Assembly (NCBI GenBank): GCA_039978075.1
Contig: JBDWCA010000002.1
Span: forward strand, 620,001 to 684,000
Length of the DNA: 64,000 bases
Origin: Anderseniella sp039978075
GTDB lineage: Bacteria > Pseudomonadota > Alphaproteobacteria > Rhizobiales > Aestuariivirgaceae
Reading direction: 5' to 3'
How positions within the stretch are numbered: the first letter of the stretch is position 1; the number at the start of each line of letters is the position of its first letter. Below, piece by piece: positions 51,671 to 60,959 of this stretch. Position numbers and translations under genes: made by a program. The notes under the pieces are model-generated. The model was not told the origin of the DNA, ran no database searches, and worked only from the letters and a program-made list of their open reading frames with translations.

Positions 51671-53254
51671 CTAGCCCGCTTCAAGCATGCGTTTCTGCCG
51701 CCGCCGCATGATAGAAGACGGAATATGCATGGCTTCACGGTATTTCGCCACCGTGCGCCGGGCTATTTCGATACCTTCTGCGCACAGCAGATCGACAATC
51801 TGGTCGTCCGACAGGATTTTTGCGGCGGTTTCCTCGTCGATCATTGACCGGATTCTGTGTCGTACCGATTCTGCGGAATGATCATCGCCGCCGGCTGAGG
51901 AAGAAATTGCCGTGGTGAAGAAGTATTTCAGTTCAAACACGCCGCGCGGGGTTTCGAAGTACTTGTTCGATGTGACCCGGCTGATCGTGGATTCGTGCAT
52001 GGAAATGGCATCGGCAACCGTTTTCAGATTGAGCGGTCGTAAATGCTCCACACCGTACATCAGAAACGCGTCCTGCTGACGTACGATTTCGCGTGCAACG
52101 GCCAGAATCGTGCGCGCGCGCTGGTCCAGGCTCTTGACCAGCCAGGTTGCATTGGACATGCAGTCTGACAGGTAAAGCTTGTCCGTATCACGCGTGGTGC
52201 CCCGGCTCACCTGCGCGAAATACTGGTTGTTGACCAGCACTCTCGGCAGCGTTTCGGTATTCAGTTCAACAGCCCAGCTGCCATCAGGCGCCGGACGCAC
52301 GATGACATCCGGGACAACCGGTTGCACGATGACCGATCCGAAAACATTTCCGGGTTTCGGATTCAGCGACCGGATTTCGTCGGCCATGTCCCGCAAGTCG
52401 TCCATGTCGACCTTGCACATGGATTTGAGTCGGGCGAAGTCATGCTTTGCCAAAAGGTCGAGATTTTCGATGAAAACCTGCATGGCCGGGTCAAAGCGGT
52501 CGCGTTCCCTGAGCTGAATGGCCAGACATTCCTTCAGATCGCGGGCCAGAATGCCGGGCGGGTCGAAGGTCTGCACGATGTCCAGGGTTTTCTCGACCAG
52601 ATCAGGTTTCGCGCCCAATGTGTCGGCGACTGAGTCTACATCACCCGTCAGATAACCGGCTTCATTCACGAGGCCGATCAGGTGTGCCCCGATCATGCGC
52701 ATGGCCGGATCAGACACCGTCAGATGCAGTTGTTCCGTCAAATGGTCGGCAAGTGTACTTTCGCTGGCTAGCGTTGCATCGAAGGCCATTTCGCCGTCAT
52801 AGCCGCCACCGCCACCGCCACCACTGCCGCCGGCCGTGTTGCCGGTACTGGACAATTGCCAGCCGGAATCCTGCATCCCCATGGGGTCAGCGGCCTCACG
52901 GTTGATCTTGTCGGCAGTGGCTTCATCGGCGTAGACATTTTCAAGACCGGTGTCGAACTGGTCGAGGTTTTCCGGTGTGTTTTCGCCTGATGCAATTTGT
53001 TCTGCTGTATCTTTCAGTTCAGCGCCGGTGACGGCTTCATCGCGACCGGTCTCGCCGTCGCTGTCAGACACGATGTCCCGGCCTGCCTCGTCGCGCTCGT
53101 CGCGCTCCAGCAACGGGTTCGACTCCAGTTCGTTTTCCACATAAGCCTGCAGCTCAAAATTCGACATCTGCAGCAGTTTGATGGCTTGCTGCAGTTGCGG
53201 CGTCATGACCAGGGATTGCCCCTGGCGCATTTGCAATTTTTGACTCAATGCCAT
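51671..53254 (-). CDS. rpoN: RNA polymerase sigma-54 factor
   Basis: This 527-aa sigma factor has the Gln-rich activator-interaction region (QKLQMRQGQSLVMTPQLQQ, residues 5-23), an acidic linker, the core-binding domain (FDPPGILARDLKECLAIQL), the helix-turn-helix region (SMHESTISRVTSNKYFETP) and the RpoN box ARRTVAKYRE near the end. A run of seven glycines with a nearby GGSG (about residue 148) forms an unusual flexible linker. It heads the rpoN-hpf-ptsN group. Confidence 0.97.
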   Translation of the reverse strand: MALSQKLQMRQGQSLVMTPQLQQAIKLLQMSNFELQAYVENELESNPLLERDERDEAGRDIVSDSDGETGRDEAVTGAELKDTAEQIASGENTPENLDQFDTGLENVYADEATADKINREAADPMGMQDSGWQLSSTGNTAGGSGGGGGGGYDGEMAFDATLASESTLADHLTEQLHLTVSDPAMRMIGAHLIGLVNEAGYLTGDVDSVADTLGAKPDLVEKTLDIVQTFDPPGILARDLKECLAIQLRERDRFDPAMQVFIENLDLLAKHDFARLKSMCKVDMDDLRDMADEIRSLNPKPGNVFGSVIVQPVVPDVIVRPAPDGSWAVELNTETLPRVLVNNQYFAQVSRGTTRDTDKLYLSDCMSNATWLVKSLDQRARTILAVAREIVRQQDAFLMYGVEHLRPLNLKTVADAISMHESTISRVTSNKYFETPRGVFELKYFFTTAISSSAGGDDHSAESVRHRIRSMIDEETAAKILSDDQIVDLLCAEGIEIARRTVAKYREAMHIPSSIMRRRQKRMLEAG

Positions 53255-53442
53255 CGCTGGCCTACTCCCGCACTACAAACCGGAGCAGTACGACGATCCA
53301 TCCGGACCTCCCAGGCTGCTCCAACACATCAAAAACGATCAGGCACACGAGGTTTCTGGCAGCAACACCAAAACCGTGCTGATCTTGTGCCGGAACGAAA
53401 TTTTCGACAGTTCAGTCGCTCACGCCACATGTTTGCAGGATA

Positions 53443-54264
53443 TTAAAGGCTGAAACCTTCACCAAGGTAAAGACGCCGCACGTCAGGGTGTGCAACGATC
53501 TGTTGTGGTGTACCTTCCATTAATACGTGGCCTTCATGGATGATAAGGGCCCGGTCAATGATCTCGAGGGTTTCTCGGACGTTGTGATCCGTAATAAGCA
53601 CCCCGAGGCCCCGAGAGGTGAGCTGTCGCACCAGTTGGCGAATATCATTGATCGCAATTGGATCAATCCCTGCGAAGGGCTCGTCGAGCAGGATGAATCG
53701 AGGATTTGCGGCAAGGGCTCTGGCAATTTCAACCCGGCGTCGCTCTCCCCCAGACAATGCCATAGCTGGCGAATTCGTGATATGTGTGATCTGAAACTCA
53801 TTAAGCAATCCACGCAACTTACGCTCGCGCTCAGTGCGGTCGGGAACGTGTAACTCCAGCACCGCGCGAATATTGTCCTCAACCGTAAGTGCCCGGAAAA
53901 CGGACGCTTCCTGTGGCAGATATCCAATTCCCAGCCTGGCTCGCTGATACATCGGCAAGTCAGTGATATCTTCCCCATCGAGCGATATGGTCCCCGAATC
54001 AGCAGCGATCAGACCGGTGATCATGTAAAACACCGTCGTTTTCCCTGCGCCATTGGGACCAAGCAACCCTACAGCTTCTCCACGGCGGACCGACACGCTG
54101 ACATCCTGGGTTACTGGCCGCCGTTTGAAGGACTTGCGCAAATTACGCGCCACAAGGCCTTCTGTCGGCGCAGAACCCGGTCTTGCAAATGTCTGGCTGG
54201 AAGGCTCTTTTGCCCGTCTGCCAAACAACGAAGACCAAAACGATGACTTGCCGGTTCGCTTCAC
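53443..54264 (-). CDS. lptB: LPS export ABC transporter ATP-binding protein LptB
   Basis: LptB powers LPS extraction from the inner membrane with LptF/G/C. The protein has Walker A LLGPNGAGKTTVFYMI, YLPQEASVFRALTVEDN, signature LSGGERRRVEIARAL, Walker B FILLDEPFAGIDP and ITDHNVRETL. It is 273 aa from the GTG at 54264, longer than E. coli LptB because of an N-terminal extension (about 40 residues, Ser/Lys/Arg-rich). The start is uncertain; the frame is open to 54354 and no clear ribosome site is seen. Confidence 0.95.
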   Translation of the reverse strand: MKRTGKSSFWSSLFGRRAKEPSSQTFARPGSAPTEGLVARNLRKSFKRRPVTQDVSVSVRRGEAVGLLGPNGAGKTTVFYMITGLIAADSGTISLDGEDITDLPMYQRARLGIGYLPQEASVFRALTVEDNIRAVLELHVPDRTERERKLRGLLNEFQITHITNSPAMALSGGERRRVEIARALAANPRFILLDEPFAGIDPIAINDIRQLVRQLTSRGLGVLITDHNVRETLEIIDRALIIHEGHVLMEGTPQQIVAHPDVRRLYLGEGFSL

Positions 54265-54374
54265 GTGATTACCGCTCAACAGGATTAAGGTTTGCTGAAG
54301 CCCTATGGTTAATGTTTGCCTAATTTGCAAGCAGCAACCGTGTGTGAGCCTCATTAGGGCAGGAAAGGCAGGGG

Positions 54375-54881
54375 TTAGTCGGGGTTGAAACTGAATTTCA
54401 CACGGGCTCCCGGAACCCCGACAAATTTCGATTCATTGGTATTCAGGTTCACATTCAGTTTTTCACCTTTCACAACGCTGGTGCCCTGGATCACGGTGAC
54501 CTTGCCGGTGACAACGGCGGTGTTGGCTTTGACATTCATTTTCATGCGGTCGCCGGTAATGGTCTGTGATCCGGTTTTTATTTTTACCCCGCCGCCTTTC
54601 GTCTCCAGCCAGGTGACATCGGTTCCGCCCCCCTTGGTTTTGACGAAAGTGGCGATCAGGTTGGTTGAGTTCAAGCTGACATCGTCTTGCCGGGCCCTGA
54701 CATTGCCGCGGAAAATAGCCTGGTTCTTGCTCTCAAACAGCTCCATCTGATCGGATTCGATATTGACCTTGCTTTTCTTTTTCTGAGCCTCAGCGGGCAG
54801 TGCGGCAAGACTTGCCGCCATCACGATCAGCGCAACAGCAATACCGGCCTTGTTGGGTGTCCCGAAGCTGGTCAGTTTCAT
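54375..54881 (-). CDS. lptA: LPS transport periplasmic protein LptA
   Basis: This 168-aa protein has a signal peptide (IAVALIVMAASLAALPAEA) and an OstA-type beta-jellyroll: VNIESDQMELFESKNQAIFR, GNVRARQDDVSLNS, GDRMKMNVKANTAVVTGKV. It bridges LPS across the periplasm. It overlaps lptC by four bases; lptB follows after 110 bp. Confidence 0.92.
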   Translation of the reverse strand: MKLTSFGTPNKAGIAVALIVMAASLAALPAEAQKKKSKVNIESDQMELFESKNQAIFRGNVRARQDDVSLNSTNLIATFVKTKGGGTDVTWLETKGGGVKIKTGSQTITGDRMKMNVKANTAVVTGKVTVIQGTSVVKGEKLNVNLNTNESKFVGVPGARVKFSFNPD

Positions 54882-55564
54882 TGTTGCAGATTCCCTTTTG
54901 AACTGGATGTCTCCACCTGAACGGCAGGCGTGCCGGTTTTCGTCCCTGCAGAATTGAATATCGCACGAACCCGAGATTTGAAAGTCACGTGTTCGCCGTT
55001 GTTGGTAACATCAACACCGGTGGACCTGATCACCCCGCCCTCCATGACCACGAGTATCTCGGCTTGTGAGGTCAACGCCTTCTGCTTCACGTCAATGTCT
55101 GCGGTGTCCATATTGGCGGTGAACGAGTCGGTAAGTTTGATGGACACATCGCCTGACAGGCGCAGGGACTTGTCCTTGGAATTGAACAGGCCGGTTTTGG
55201 CAGTCACGTCCATGGCGCGCCCGTCTGTGCGTCTGAGCAGGCCCGTGACCTGGCGCATGTGAACCAGATTTGGCTGTTCCTTGTCCTGGTTGGCTTCCAC
55301 GGCGGCAATTGTATAGGGTTGCTGGTCATCGTCGAAACCGGCAACTTCGGAGCCCTGAACAGCAAACCGTTCCTGTTCTGATGCCTGTTTCGGCGTTGCT
55401 ACCGGAGCGGCGGGCTGGGGTGCAGTGGCGGTTTCGATATCAAACCCCGAGGCCTGGATCAGGAAAACCCCGAACACCCCTGCCGCAGCGAGTACGAACA
55501 ACCACACCATAATAGCAGGCCCGCGCCGCCTGCGTCTGATGGTTGGTCGTGCTCTAGATATCAT
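54878..55564 (-). CDS. lptC: LPS export protein LptC
   Basis: This 228-aa bitopic protein has a basic N-terminus, one membrane segment (MVWLFVLAAAGVFGVFLIQA, residues about 19-38) and a periplasmic LptC fold (MDVTAKTGLFNSKDKSLRLS, GDVSIKLTDSFTANMDT, VTFKSRVRAIFN). It passes LPS from LptBFG to LptA. It is coupled to lptA by an ATGA overlap; RNase D is 108 bp upstream. Confidence 0.92.
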   Translation of the reverse strand: MISRARPTIRRRRRGPAIMVWLFVLAAAGVFGVFLIQASGFDIETATAPQPAAPVATPKQASEQERFAVQGSEVAGFDDDQQPYTIAAVEANQDKEQPNLVHMRQVTGLLRRTDGRAMDVTAKTGLFNSKDKSLRLSGDVSIKLTDSFTANMDTADIDVKQKALTSQAEILVVMEGGVIRSTGVDVTNNGEHVTFKSRVRAIFNSAGTKTGTPAVQVETSSSKGNLQQ

Positions 55565-55672
55565 TGCCGTTTTCTCCCCCTTTCATCCGGATCATACCGG
55601 ACGGGACAGGGTCTGTCGTGCGTTCTGCCCGGAAAATCTTGCCGAATAAAGGCGGGCGCAACCGGCCTTTGC

Positions 55673-56287
55673 TCACGAGTGGGCAAAAATGTCCTCGTTT
55701 GGCCAACCGGCAAGGTCAAGACCTGCACGGGTCGGCAGGAAGTCAAAACACGCCTGGGCAAGCTCTGCACGCTCTTCGCGACGCAGCATCTGGTCCAGCC
55801 TGACCTTGAGTTCGTGCAGGTAAATCACGTCAAGCGCTGCATATTGCTTCTGGGCGTCGGACAGAACCGGGGTGCCCCAGTCGGAACTTTGTTGCTGCTT
55901 GGACATTTCAATGCCCAGCATTTCGCGCACCAGGTCCTTCAGGCCATGCCTGTCGGTATAGGTACGCGCCAGCCGCGAAGCGATCTTGGTGCAATAGACA
56001 GGGGACGTATCCACGCCCAGATAGGCCTTCAGCATGCCCACATCAAAGCGTGCATAATGGAAGATCTTGGTGACGTTTGCATCCTCCATCAGCGCTTTAA
56101 GGCGCGGAGCATGGTAGGTTTTACGATCAAGCTGCACCAGATGAGCATCATCATCTCCGGCTGACAGCTGTACCACGCACAGCTTGTCACGGTTGGCGTG
56201 CAAACCCATTGTTTCGGTGTCGACGGCCACACTTGATCCGAAGTCCAGTCCGTCGGGCAGATCGCCCTGATGAATTCTGACTGCCAT
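55673..56287 (-). CDS. rnd: Ribonuclease D, short exonuclease-only form
   Basis: This 204-aa DEDD exonuclease has VAVDTETMGLHANRDKLCVV (Exo I, with the first Asp/Glu pair), IFHYARFDVGMLKAYLG (Exo II) and QKQYAALDVIYLHELKVRL (Exo III with Tyr). It lacks the C-terminal HRDC domains of E. coli RNase D, as many alphaproteobacterial versions do. It would trim RNA 3' ends such as tRNA. It lies upstream of the lpt genes. Confidence 0.93.
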   Translation of the reverse strand: MAVRIHQGDLPDGLDFGSSVAVDTETMGLHANRDKLCVVQLSAGDDDAHLVQLDRKTYHAPRLKALMEDANVTKIFHYARFDVGMLKAYLGVDTSPVYCTKIASRLARTYTDRHGLKDLVREMLGIEMSKQQQSSDWGTPVLSDAQKQYAALDVIYLHELKVRLDQMLRREERAELAQACFDFLPTRAGLDLAGWPNEDIFAHS

Positions 56288-56374
56288 TTTTGCTTTGTGC
56301 CTTGCTTGTCTGAACGCGATTTATCAATGGGCTATAACACAAGCCGCCTTATTGGCAACACTTGGGTGATGGTG

Positions 56375-57154
56375 TCAGGCTGCGGTCAGCCCGGGAAGAC
56401 CGACCCTGGCACGACCTTCTTCGGACTTCAGGGAAAAGTCCTGCCCGGCAAACTCGTCAGCACCTTCCGTGCACAGCCACACCACAGTTTTGCCGACCCA
56501 GTCGGCCGGAATGTGGACCGACGGGTCAAGCTGGCTCACCGGGTTGATGCCCGATGCCTTGATGGATACCTGCATATCCGTTGCCACGGTGCCGGGGCTG
56601 AGACCGACGACGCGAATACCCTTGCCGGCATATTCCTTGTCGGCGCACCGCGTCAGCATCGCTGCTGCCGCCTTGGACGAGCAATAGTGGCTCCAGCCCT
56701 CCATGGGCCCGTAAGCCGCACCTGAGGAAATGTTGATGATGGTGCCACTGCCTTGCGCTTCCATTTCCGGGATGGCAGCACGCAAGCCGAAAAACACCCC
56801 CTTGTAGTTCACATCGGCCACTTTCGCCCATTCATCGGGGTCTGCGTCGGCCAGTCGTGAAATCGGATCGATCAGCCCGGCATTGTTGACCAGAATATCA
56901 ACCCGGCCGAAATCCTGTTTGCATTTTTCCACCATGGCGACCACTTGCGGGTAACTGCTCACGTCGCAGGTGATGGTTTCGGCGGTTCCGCCGCTGTCAC
57001 GAATGTCTTGCGCAACCTGTTCGATTTCAGATGACGTACGTGCTGCCATCAGAACCGAGACACCCTCGCTAGCAAGCTGGCGTGCGGCGGCGGCCCCTAT
57101 GCCGCGGCTGGCTCCGGTAATAATGGCGGCTTTTCCACTGAGTGTGCTGGTCAT
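56375..57154 (-). CDS. Short-chain dehydrogenase/reductase
   Basis: This 259-aa classical SDR has the cofactor motif TGASRGIGAAAARQLASEG (residues 14-32), VDILVNNAGLIDP, the catalytic Ser in INISSGAAYG and YCSSK with catalytic Tyr and Lys. The substrate is unknown. MAARTS after the second strand suggests NADP. It stands alone between RNase D and tRNA-Leu. Confidence 0.92.
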   Translation of the reverse strand: MTSTLSGKAAIITGASRGIGAAAARQLASEGVSVLMAARTSSEIEQVAQDIRDSGGTAETITCDVSSYPQVVAMVEKCKQDFGRVDILVNNAGLIDPISRLADADPDEWAKVADVNYKGVFFGLRAAIPEMEAQGSGTIINISSGAAYGPMEGWSHYCSSKAAAAMLTRCADKEYAGKGIRVVGLSPGTVATDMQVSIKASGINPVSQLDPSVHIPADWVGKTVVWLCTEGADEFAGQDFSLKSEEGRARVGLPGLTAA

Positions 57155-57272
57155 GAAGATGGCTCGCTTGTGTCGGTTTGGATGGTCATGCCGGAATCAA
57201 CGACGGATGCCACAACCGCTGACGCTGTCAGCGTGAGCAATTCGTTTGATTCGGCAAAGCAATCTGGATTGT

Positions 57273-57359
57273 TGGTGCCCAGGAGAAGACTCGAACTTCC
57301 ACTTCCTTTCGGAAACTAGCACCTGAAGCTAGCGCGTCTACCAATTCCGCCACCTGGGC
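57273..57359 (-). tRNA. tRNA-Leu(CAG)
   Basis: The minus strand forms an 87-nt class II tRNA with encoded CCA: acceptor GCCCAGG/CCTGGGC, D arm GGAATTGGTAGACGC, anticodon stem CTAGC/GCTAG with loop TTCAGGT (anticodon CAG), a long variable arm (TTTCC...GGAAG), and T arm GTTCGAGTC. Confidence 0.97.
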
Positions 57360-57603
57360 CCGATAATGGCTTTCTTGAACGGGAAAGCCGTCAGGCAGGC
57401 GCACTCATAGTTGCAGCCAAGGCAGCTTGTCAACCGGCGTCTTGCGCAATTCCTCGCCGCTGGCAGAATAAGTGTGTCATGATGGATTGCAGGTTGTGGC
57501 ATCAAGGCTCTTTAAAAGCCCGCGACTGATCGCTAAAACCCACACAATCAAGCAGTGGCGCACAGCTTGTTTTGCAGCTGTTTCAAAGGCGAAATGAACC
57601 GAT

Positions 57604-58569
57604 ATGACCGCATCTTCAAAACTCGTGACTATCATTGGTGGATCAGGCTTTCTTGGTCGCCACATCACCCGCGCCCTGGCGCGCCAGGGACACCGAATTC
57701 GTATCGCAGTCAGGCGGCCTGATCTTGCCGGGCATGTGCAACCGCTCGGGACGCCGGGTCAGATCATGCCGGTACAGGCAAATCTGCGCTATCCTGAATC
57801 GATCGAGGCTGCATGTGCCGGGTCTGATGTGGTGATCAACCTGGTCGGCGTGTTGTTCTCGTCGGGCGGCCAGTCGTTTTCAGCCCTGCATGCTCATGGT
57901 GCCCGGGTTGCGGCACGTGCGGCCAAGAACGCCGGTGCTGCACAATTCATTCAGATGTCGGCAATCGGTGCTGACGAGAACTCGGCGTCCGAATACGCGC
58001 GCACCAAGGCTGAAGGCGAGGCGGCAGCGCGTGCGGAATTTCCCGGCGCGACAATCATCAGACCGTCAATAGTGTTCGGTCCGGAGGACAATTTCTTCAA
58101 CCAGTTTGCCGCCATGGCGCGGTTTTCCCCGATCCTGCCGCTGATTGGCGGCGGCGAGACCAGGTTCCAGCCGGTGTTTGTCGGCGATGTTGCAGAGGCC
58201 GTCGCGACGTTGGTTGCAAACGGCAATGGCCACGGAAAAACCTGGGAATTTGGCGGACCGGCGCAACGCAGCTTCAAGGAACTGCTGGAGTATGTTGTTG
58301 AAGTGACCGGTCGCAAACGTCTGCTGGTGCCGGTTCCGTTTGCCCTTGCCCGCATCAAGGGAACTGTTTTGGGCCTGCTGCCAAACCCGCTGCTGACAGC
58401 CGATCAGGTTGACCTTTTGAAATCGGACAATGTCGTATCAGAAGCTGCCATTGCTGAAGGCCGCACACTGGAAGGTCTTGGTATCAAGCCGGAACCGATT
58501 GAAACCATTGTACCGGGATATCTGTATCGCTACCGCAAGGCCGGCCAGTTCTCCGCTCCGGTTATCTGA
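57604..58569 (+). CDS. Complex I NDUFA9-like NAD(P)-binding protein
   Basis: This 321-aa atypical SDR has VTIIGGSGFLGRHITRALAR (residues 8-27), VVINLVGVLF, FIQMSAIGADENSASEYART with the Tyr/Lys pair region (YARTKAEGE), IIRPSIVFGPEDNFFNQFA and FQPVFVGDVAEAV. It belongs to the family related to the mitochondrial complex I accessory subunit NDUFA9. A role in complex I or ubiquinone metabolism is inference. The 244 bp before it, after tRNA-Leu, hold no gene. Confidence 0.9.
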   Translation: MTASSKLVTIIGGSGFLGRHITRALARQGHRIRIAVRRPDLAGHVQPLGTPGQIMPVQANLRYPESIEAACAGSDVVINLVGVLFSSGGQSFSALHAHGARVAARAAKNAGAAQFIQMSAIGADENSASEYARTKAEGEAAARAEFPGATIIRPSIVFGPEDNFFNQFAAMARFSPILPLIGGGETRFQPVFVGDVAEAVATLVANGNGHGKTWEFGGPAQRSFKELLEYVVEVTGRKRLLVPVPFALARIKGTVLGLLPNPLLTADQVDLLKSDNVVSEAAIAEGRTLEGLGIKPEPIETIVPGYLYRYRKAGQFSAPVI

Positions 58570-59288
58570 TGCCGTCCCGACGCCTTGCAAGTTTCCTGCT
58601 GGGGTCGGTATTGCTGTCATCAGGCGCAGGTGCGCAGGGCCTGCAACCGGTTGATCTTGAACTGGTTCTCGCAGTGGACACCTCCACCAGCGTCGACCGG
58701 CAGGAGTTTGCCCTGCAGTCGCAGGGTCTGGCCGAAGCCTTCCTGCACGTGGATGTGGTTGCCGCGATTCGCTTCGCTGGTACCCAGGGTGTTGCCATTA
58801 CTCTCGTACACTGGGCGGGCGAAGCGCGGCAGGCGACGGTGGTTGACTGGCATCTGGTGCGCGATGGCCGCACTGCTGCAGAATTGTCGGCGAAAATTGC
58901 ATCATCATCCAGGACCATCAGAGGCCTGACCGATATTGCCGGGGCTATCGGGTATTCGGTCAATTCCATCGAGACAAACAACTATCTTGGTGCACGTCGG
59001 GTCATTGATATTTCAGGTGACGGCTCAAGCGACGCCCGCAGGTCCGAAGCGGCCCGAAATGCCGCCAACGCAAGCGGCGTCACGATCAATGGTCTGGTGA
59101 TCCATAACAAGGACATAGATCTTGGTGAGCTGGCGAATATCGACCTTCGCGAGCACTACGCCAATCATGTCATTGGCGGGCCCGGATCGTTCATGATGAC
59201 GGCGAAAAACTTTGACGACTTTCGCACCGCCATCCGCGCCAAGCTGGTGCGGGAAATCACCGGGCCGGTGTCAGCTGCGCTTGAGTAA
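58569..59288 (+). CDS. DUF1194 (von Willebrand A-like) exported protein
   Basis: This 239-aa protein starts on the last base of the preceding stop codon (TGATG). A signal peptide (LASFLLGSVLLSSGAGAQ) is followed by a vWA-like domain: LELVLAVDTSTSVDRQEF with a DxSxS-type metal site (here DTSTS), a conserved RGLTDIAGAI, and RVIDISGDGSSDA. DUF1194 proteins are predicted periplasmic with unknown function. Confidence 0.88.
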   Translation: MPSRRLASFLLGSVLLSSGAGAQGLQPVDLELVLAVDTSTSVDRQEFALQSQGLAEAFLHVDVVAAIRFAGTQGVAITLVHWAGEARQATVVDWHLVRDGRTAAELSAKIASSSRTIRGLTDIAGAIGYSVNSIETNNYLGARRVIDISGDGSSDARRSEAARNAANASGVTINGLVIHNKDIDLGELANIDLREHYANHVIGGPGSFMMTAKNFDDFRTAIRAKLVREITGPVSAALE

Positions 59289-59299
59289 GTTTGCTTGAG

Positions 59300-60127
59300 T
59301 CAACCGCCTGTACCTGTAGCTGCAAAGAACCCGATATGAACGAGATACAATAGCCCGGCGCCCAGCAACAGCCGATAGATTACGAATATGGTCAGTGAAT
59401 ACCGCTTGACGATCGCCATCAGGAACCAGATGGCGGCGAGCGCGGTAAAGAATGTCAGGATACCGGTTATTATGGCATCACCGGAAATGGTGGCTCCGTC
59501 CGATATGGCTTCACCCAGGACCAGCACGCCGGCACCGGCAATGGCCGGGATGCCGACGAGGAAAGAAAACCGGGCCGCTTCAGACCGCTGGAAGCCCAGC
59601 ATCCGCGCTGCGGTCATGGTAATGCCGGAGCGGCTGGTGCCGGGAATGATGGCAACAGCCTGCGCCAGTCCGATGATCAGGGCCGGCATGAAGGTCATGT
59701 TCTCCATGGCCTTGACGTGTTTGCCGAGCCGGTCAGCGATATACATCAAAATGCCGAAGATAATAGCGTTCCAGGCGACGATTTCCGGTCCGCGTACCGC
59801 ATCGATCATACCGGTTTTCTTGACGAACAGGCCAAATGCAACTGCCGGAATGGTTGCAACGATAATCAGCAGACCGAGACGGCCATGGTCGGTCATGCGG
59901 CCGCGCAGCAGGTTCAGCCCGCCCACAGTCAGGGCCAGGACATCTCGCCAGAAATACGTGATAACGGCCAGGAATGAGCCCATGTGGACCATCACATCGA
60001 CAATAAGGCCTTGATCCTTCCACCCTGTCAGCGCAGGAACCAGTATAAGATGGCCTGAAGACGAAATTGGTAGAAACTCGGTAATGCCCTGAATGATGGC
60101 CAGTACGATGATCTGTTCCAGAAACAT
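59300..60127 (-). CDS. uppP: Undecaprenyl-diphosphatase UppP (BacA)
   Basis: This 275-aa polytopic enzyme dephosphorylates C55-PP to recycle the lipid carrier for peptidoglycan and other polymers. It has GITEFLPISSSGHLILV (active-site Glu and Ser cluster, residues 14-30) and PGTSRSGITMTAARMLGFQR (second motif with Arg). About seven to eight membrane spans are seen. High expression confers bacitracin resistance. It is convergent with DUF1194. Confidence 0.96.
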   Translation of the reverse strand: MFLEQIIVLAIIQGITEFLPISSSGHLILVPALTGWKDQGLIVDVMVHMGSFLAVITYFWRDVLALTVGGLNLLRGRMTDHGRLGLLIIVATIPAVAFGLFVKKTGMIDAVRGPEIVAWNAIIFGILMYIADRLGKHVKAMENMTFMPALIIGLAQAVAIIPGTSRSGITMTAARMLGFQRSEAARFSFLVGIPAIAGAGVLVLGEAISDGATISGDAIITGILTFFTALAAIWFLMAIVKRYSLTIFVIYRLLLGAGLLYLVHIGFFAATGTGG

Positions 60128-60260
60128 GCAGTGATCCCTGTTGACGTTGCGCTAGCACTGGCCACAACTTAGCTTTAGTAACATAATAATTCTACGGTGC
60201 GAATCGCTCGTAACCGGTTCGGCTTTTGGCTCTCATATCAGACTTTTTGGTGACCGCGCT

Positions 60261-60947
60261 ATGGTGCGTCTTTTGCATTTTTCTCTCGATCCGTTTTCGC
60301 GCCGTGTCAGGTTATCGCTCGCCGAAATGGGACTGGCGGCTGAATTGAACGAGGAACGCCCCTGGGAGATGCGCGACGCCTTTCTCGACATGAACCCGTC
60401 CGGCACTTTGCCGGTCCTGATTGATCAGGACGGGACGGTGTGCGCCGGCGTGGAAGCCGTCGGCGGGTATCTGGATGAGCAATGGCCGCTTGAAACCGGT
60501 TCCCTGTGGGGAACCAACCCTGTGGTGCGCGCCGAAGTGCGCAGGCTGGTGGCCTGGTTTGACGGCAAGTTTCATCACGAAGTCACATCGCCTCTGCTTA
60601 TGGAGAAGGTGGTGCGCCGGTTCGTTTCCGCATCGCAAGGTGGCGGCGCGCCGAAAATGAACCGGGTGCGCTCGGCGCTGGAGGCGCTGCGTACACATCT
60701 GGCCTACATCAACGCACTGGCGCAGGCCCGCAACCTGCTGGTCGGCGACGATCTGACCGTGGCAGACCTGGCTGCGGCGTCTCATTTGTCGGTGGCAGAC
60801 TATCTCGGTGATATCGCATGGGATGACGTACCGGATGCCAAGGCCTGGTATCAGCGCATAAAGTCCAGACCGTCATTCCGGTCACTGCTGGCAGATCAGG
60901 TGCGCGGCATGCCGCCGTCTTCGCAGTACTCCGAGCTCGACTTCTGA
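60261..60947 (+). CDS. Glutathione S-transferase family protein
   Basis: This 228-aa protein has a thioredoxin-like N-terminal half (LLHFSLDPFSRRVRLSLAEM, NPSGTLPVLIDQDG with the cis-Pro, then VEAVGGYL) and an all-helical C-terminal half with NLLVGDDLTVADLAAASHLS. The N-terminal Ser (LDPFSRRVR) is the likely catalytic residue. The substrate is unknown. queG follows after 12 bp, so the two are probably cotranscribed. Confidence 0.9.
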   Translation: MVRLLHFSLDPFSRRVRLSLAEMGLAAELNEERPWEMRDAFLDMNPSGTLPVLIDQDGTVCAGVEAVGGYLDEQWPLETGSLWGTNPVVRAEVRRLVAWFDGKFHHEVTSPLLMEKVVRRFVSASQGGGAPKMNRVRSALEALRTHLAYINALAQARNLLVGDDLTVADLAAASHLSVADYLGDIAWDDVPDAKAWYQRIKSRPSFRSLLADQVRGMPPSSQYSELDF

Positions 60948-60959
60948 TAGTCTGCGCCT

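Noticed and set aside
57219..57233. GCTGAC-GCT-GTCAGC inverted repeat downstream of tRNA-Leu
   Set aside because: Only a 6-bp stem with a 3-nt loop and no T tract; too weak to call a terminator or operator.
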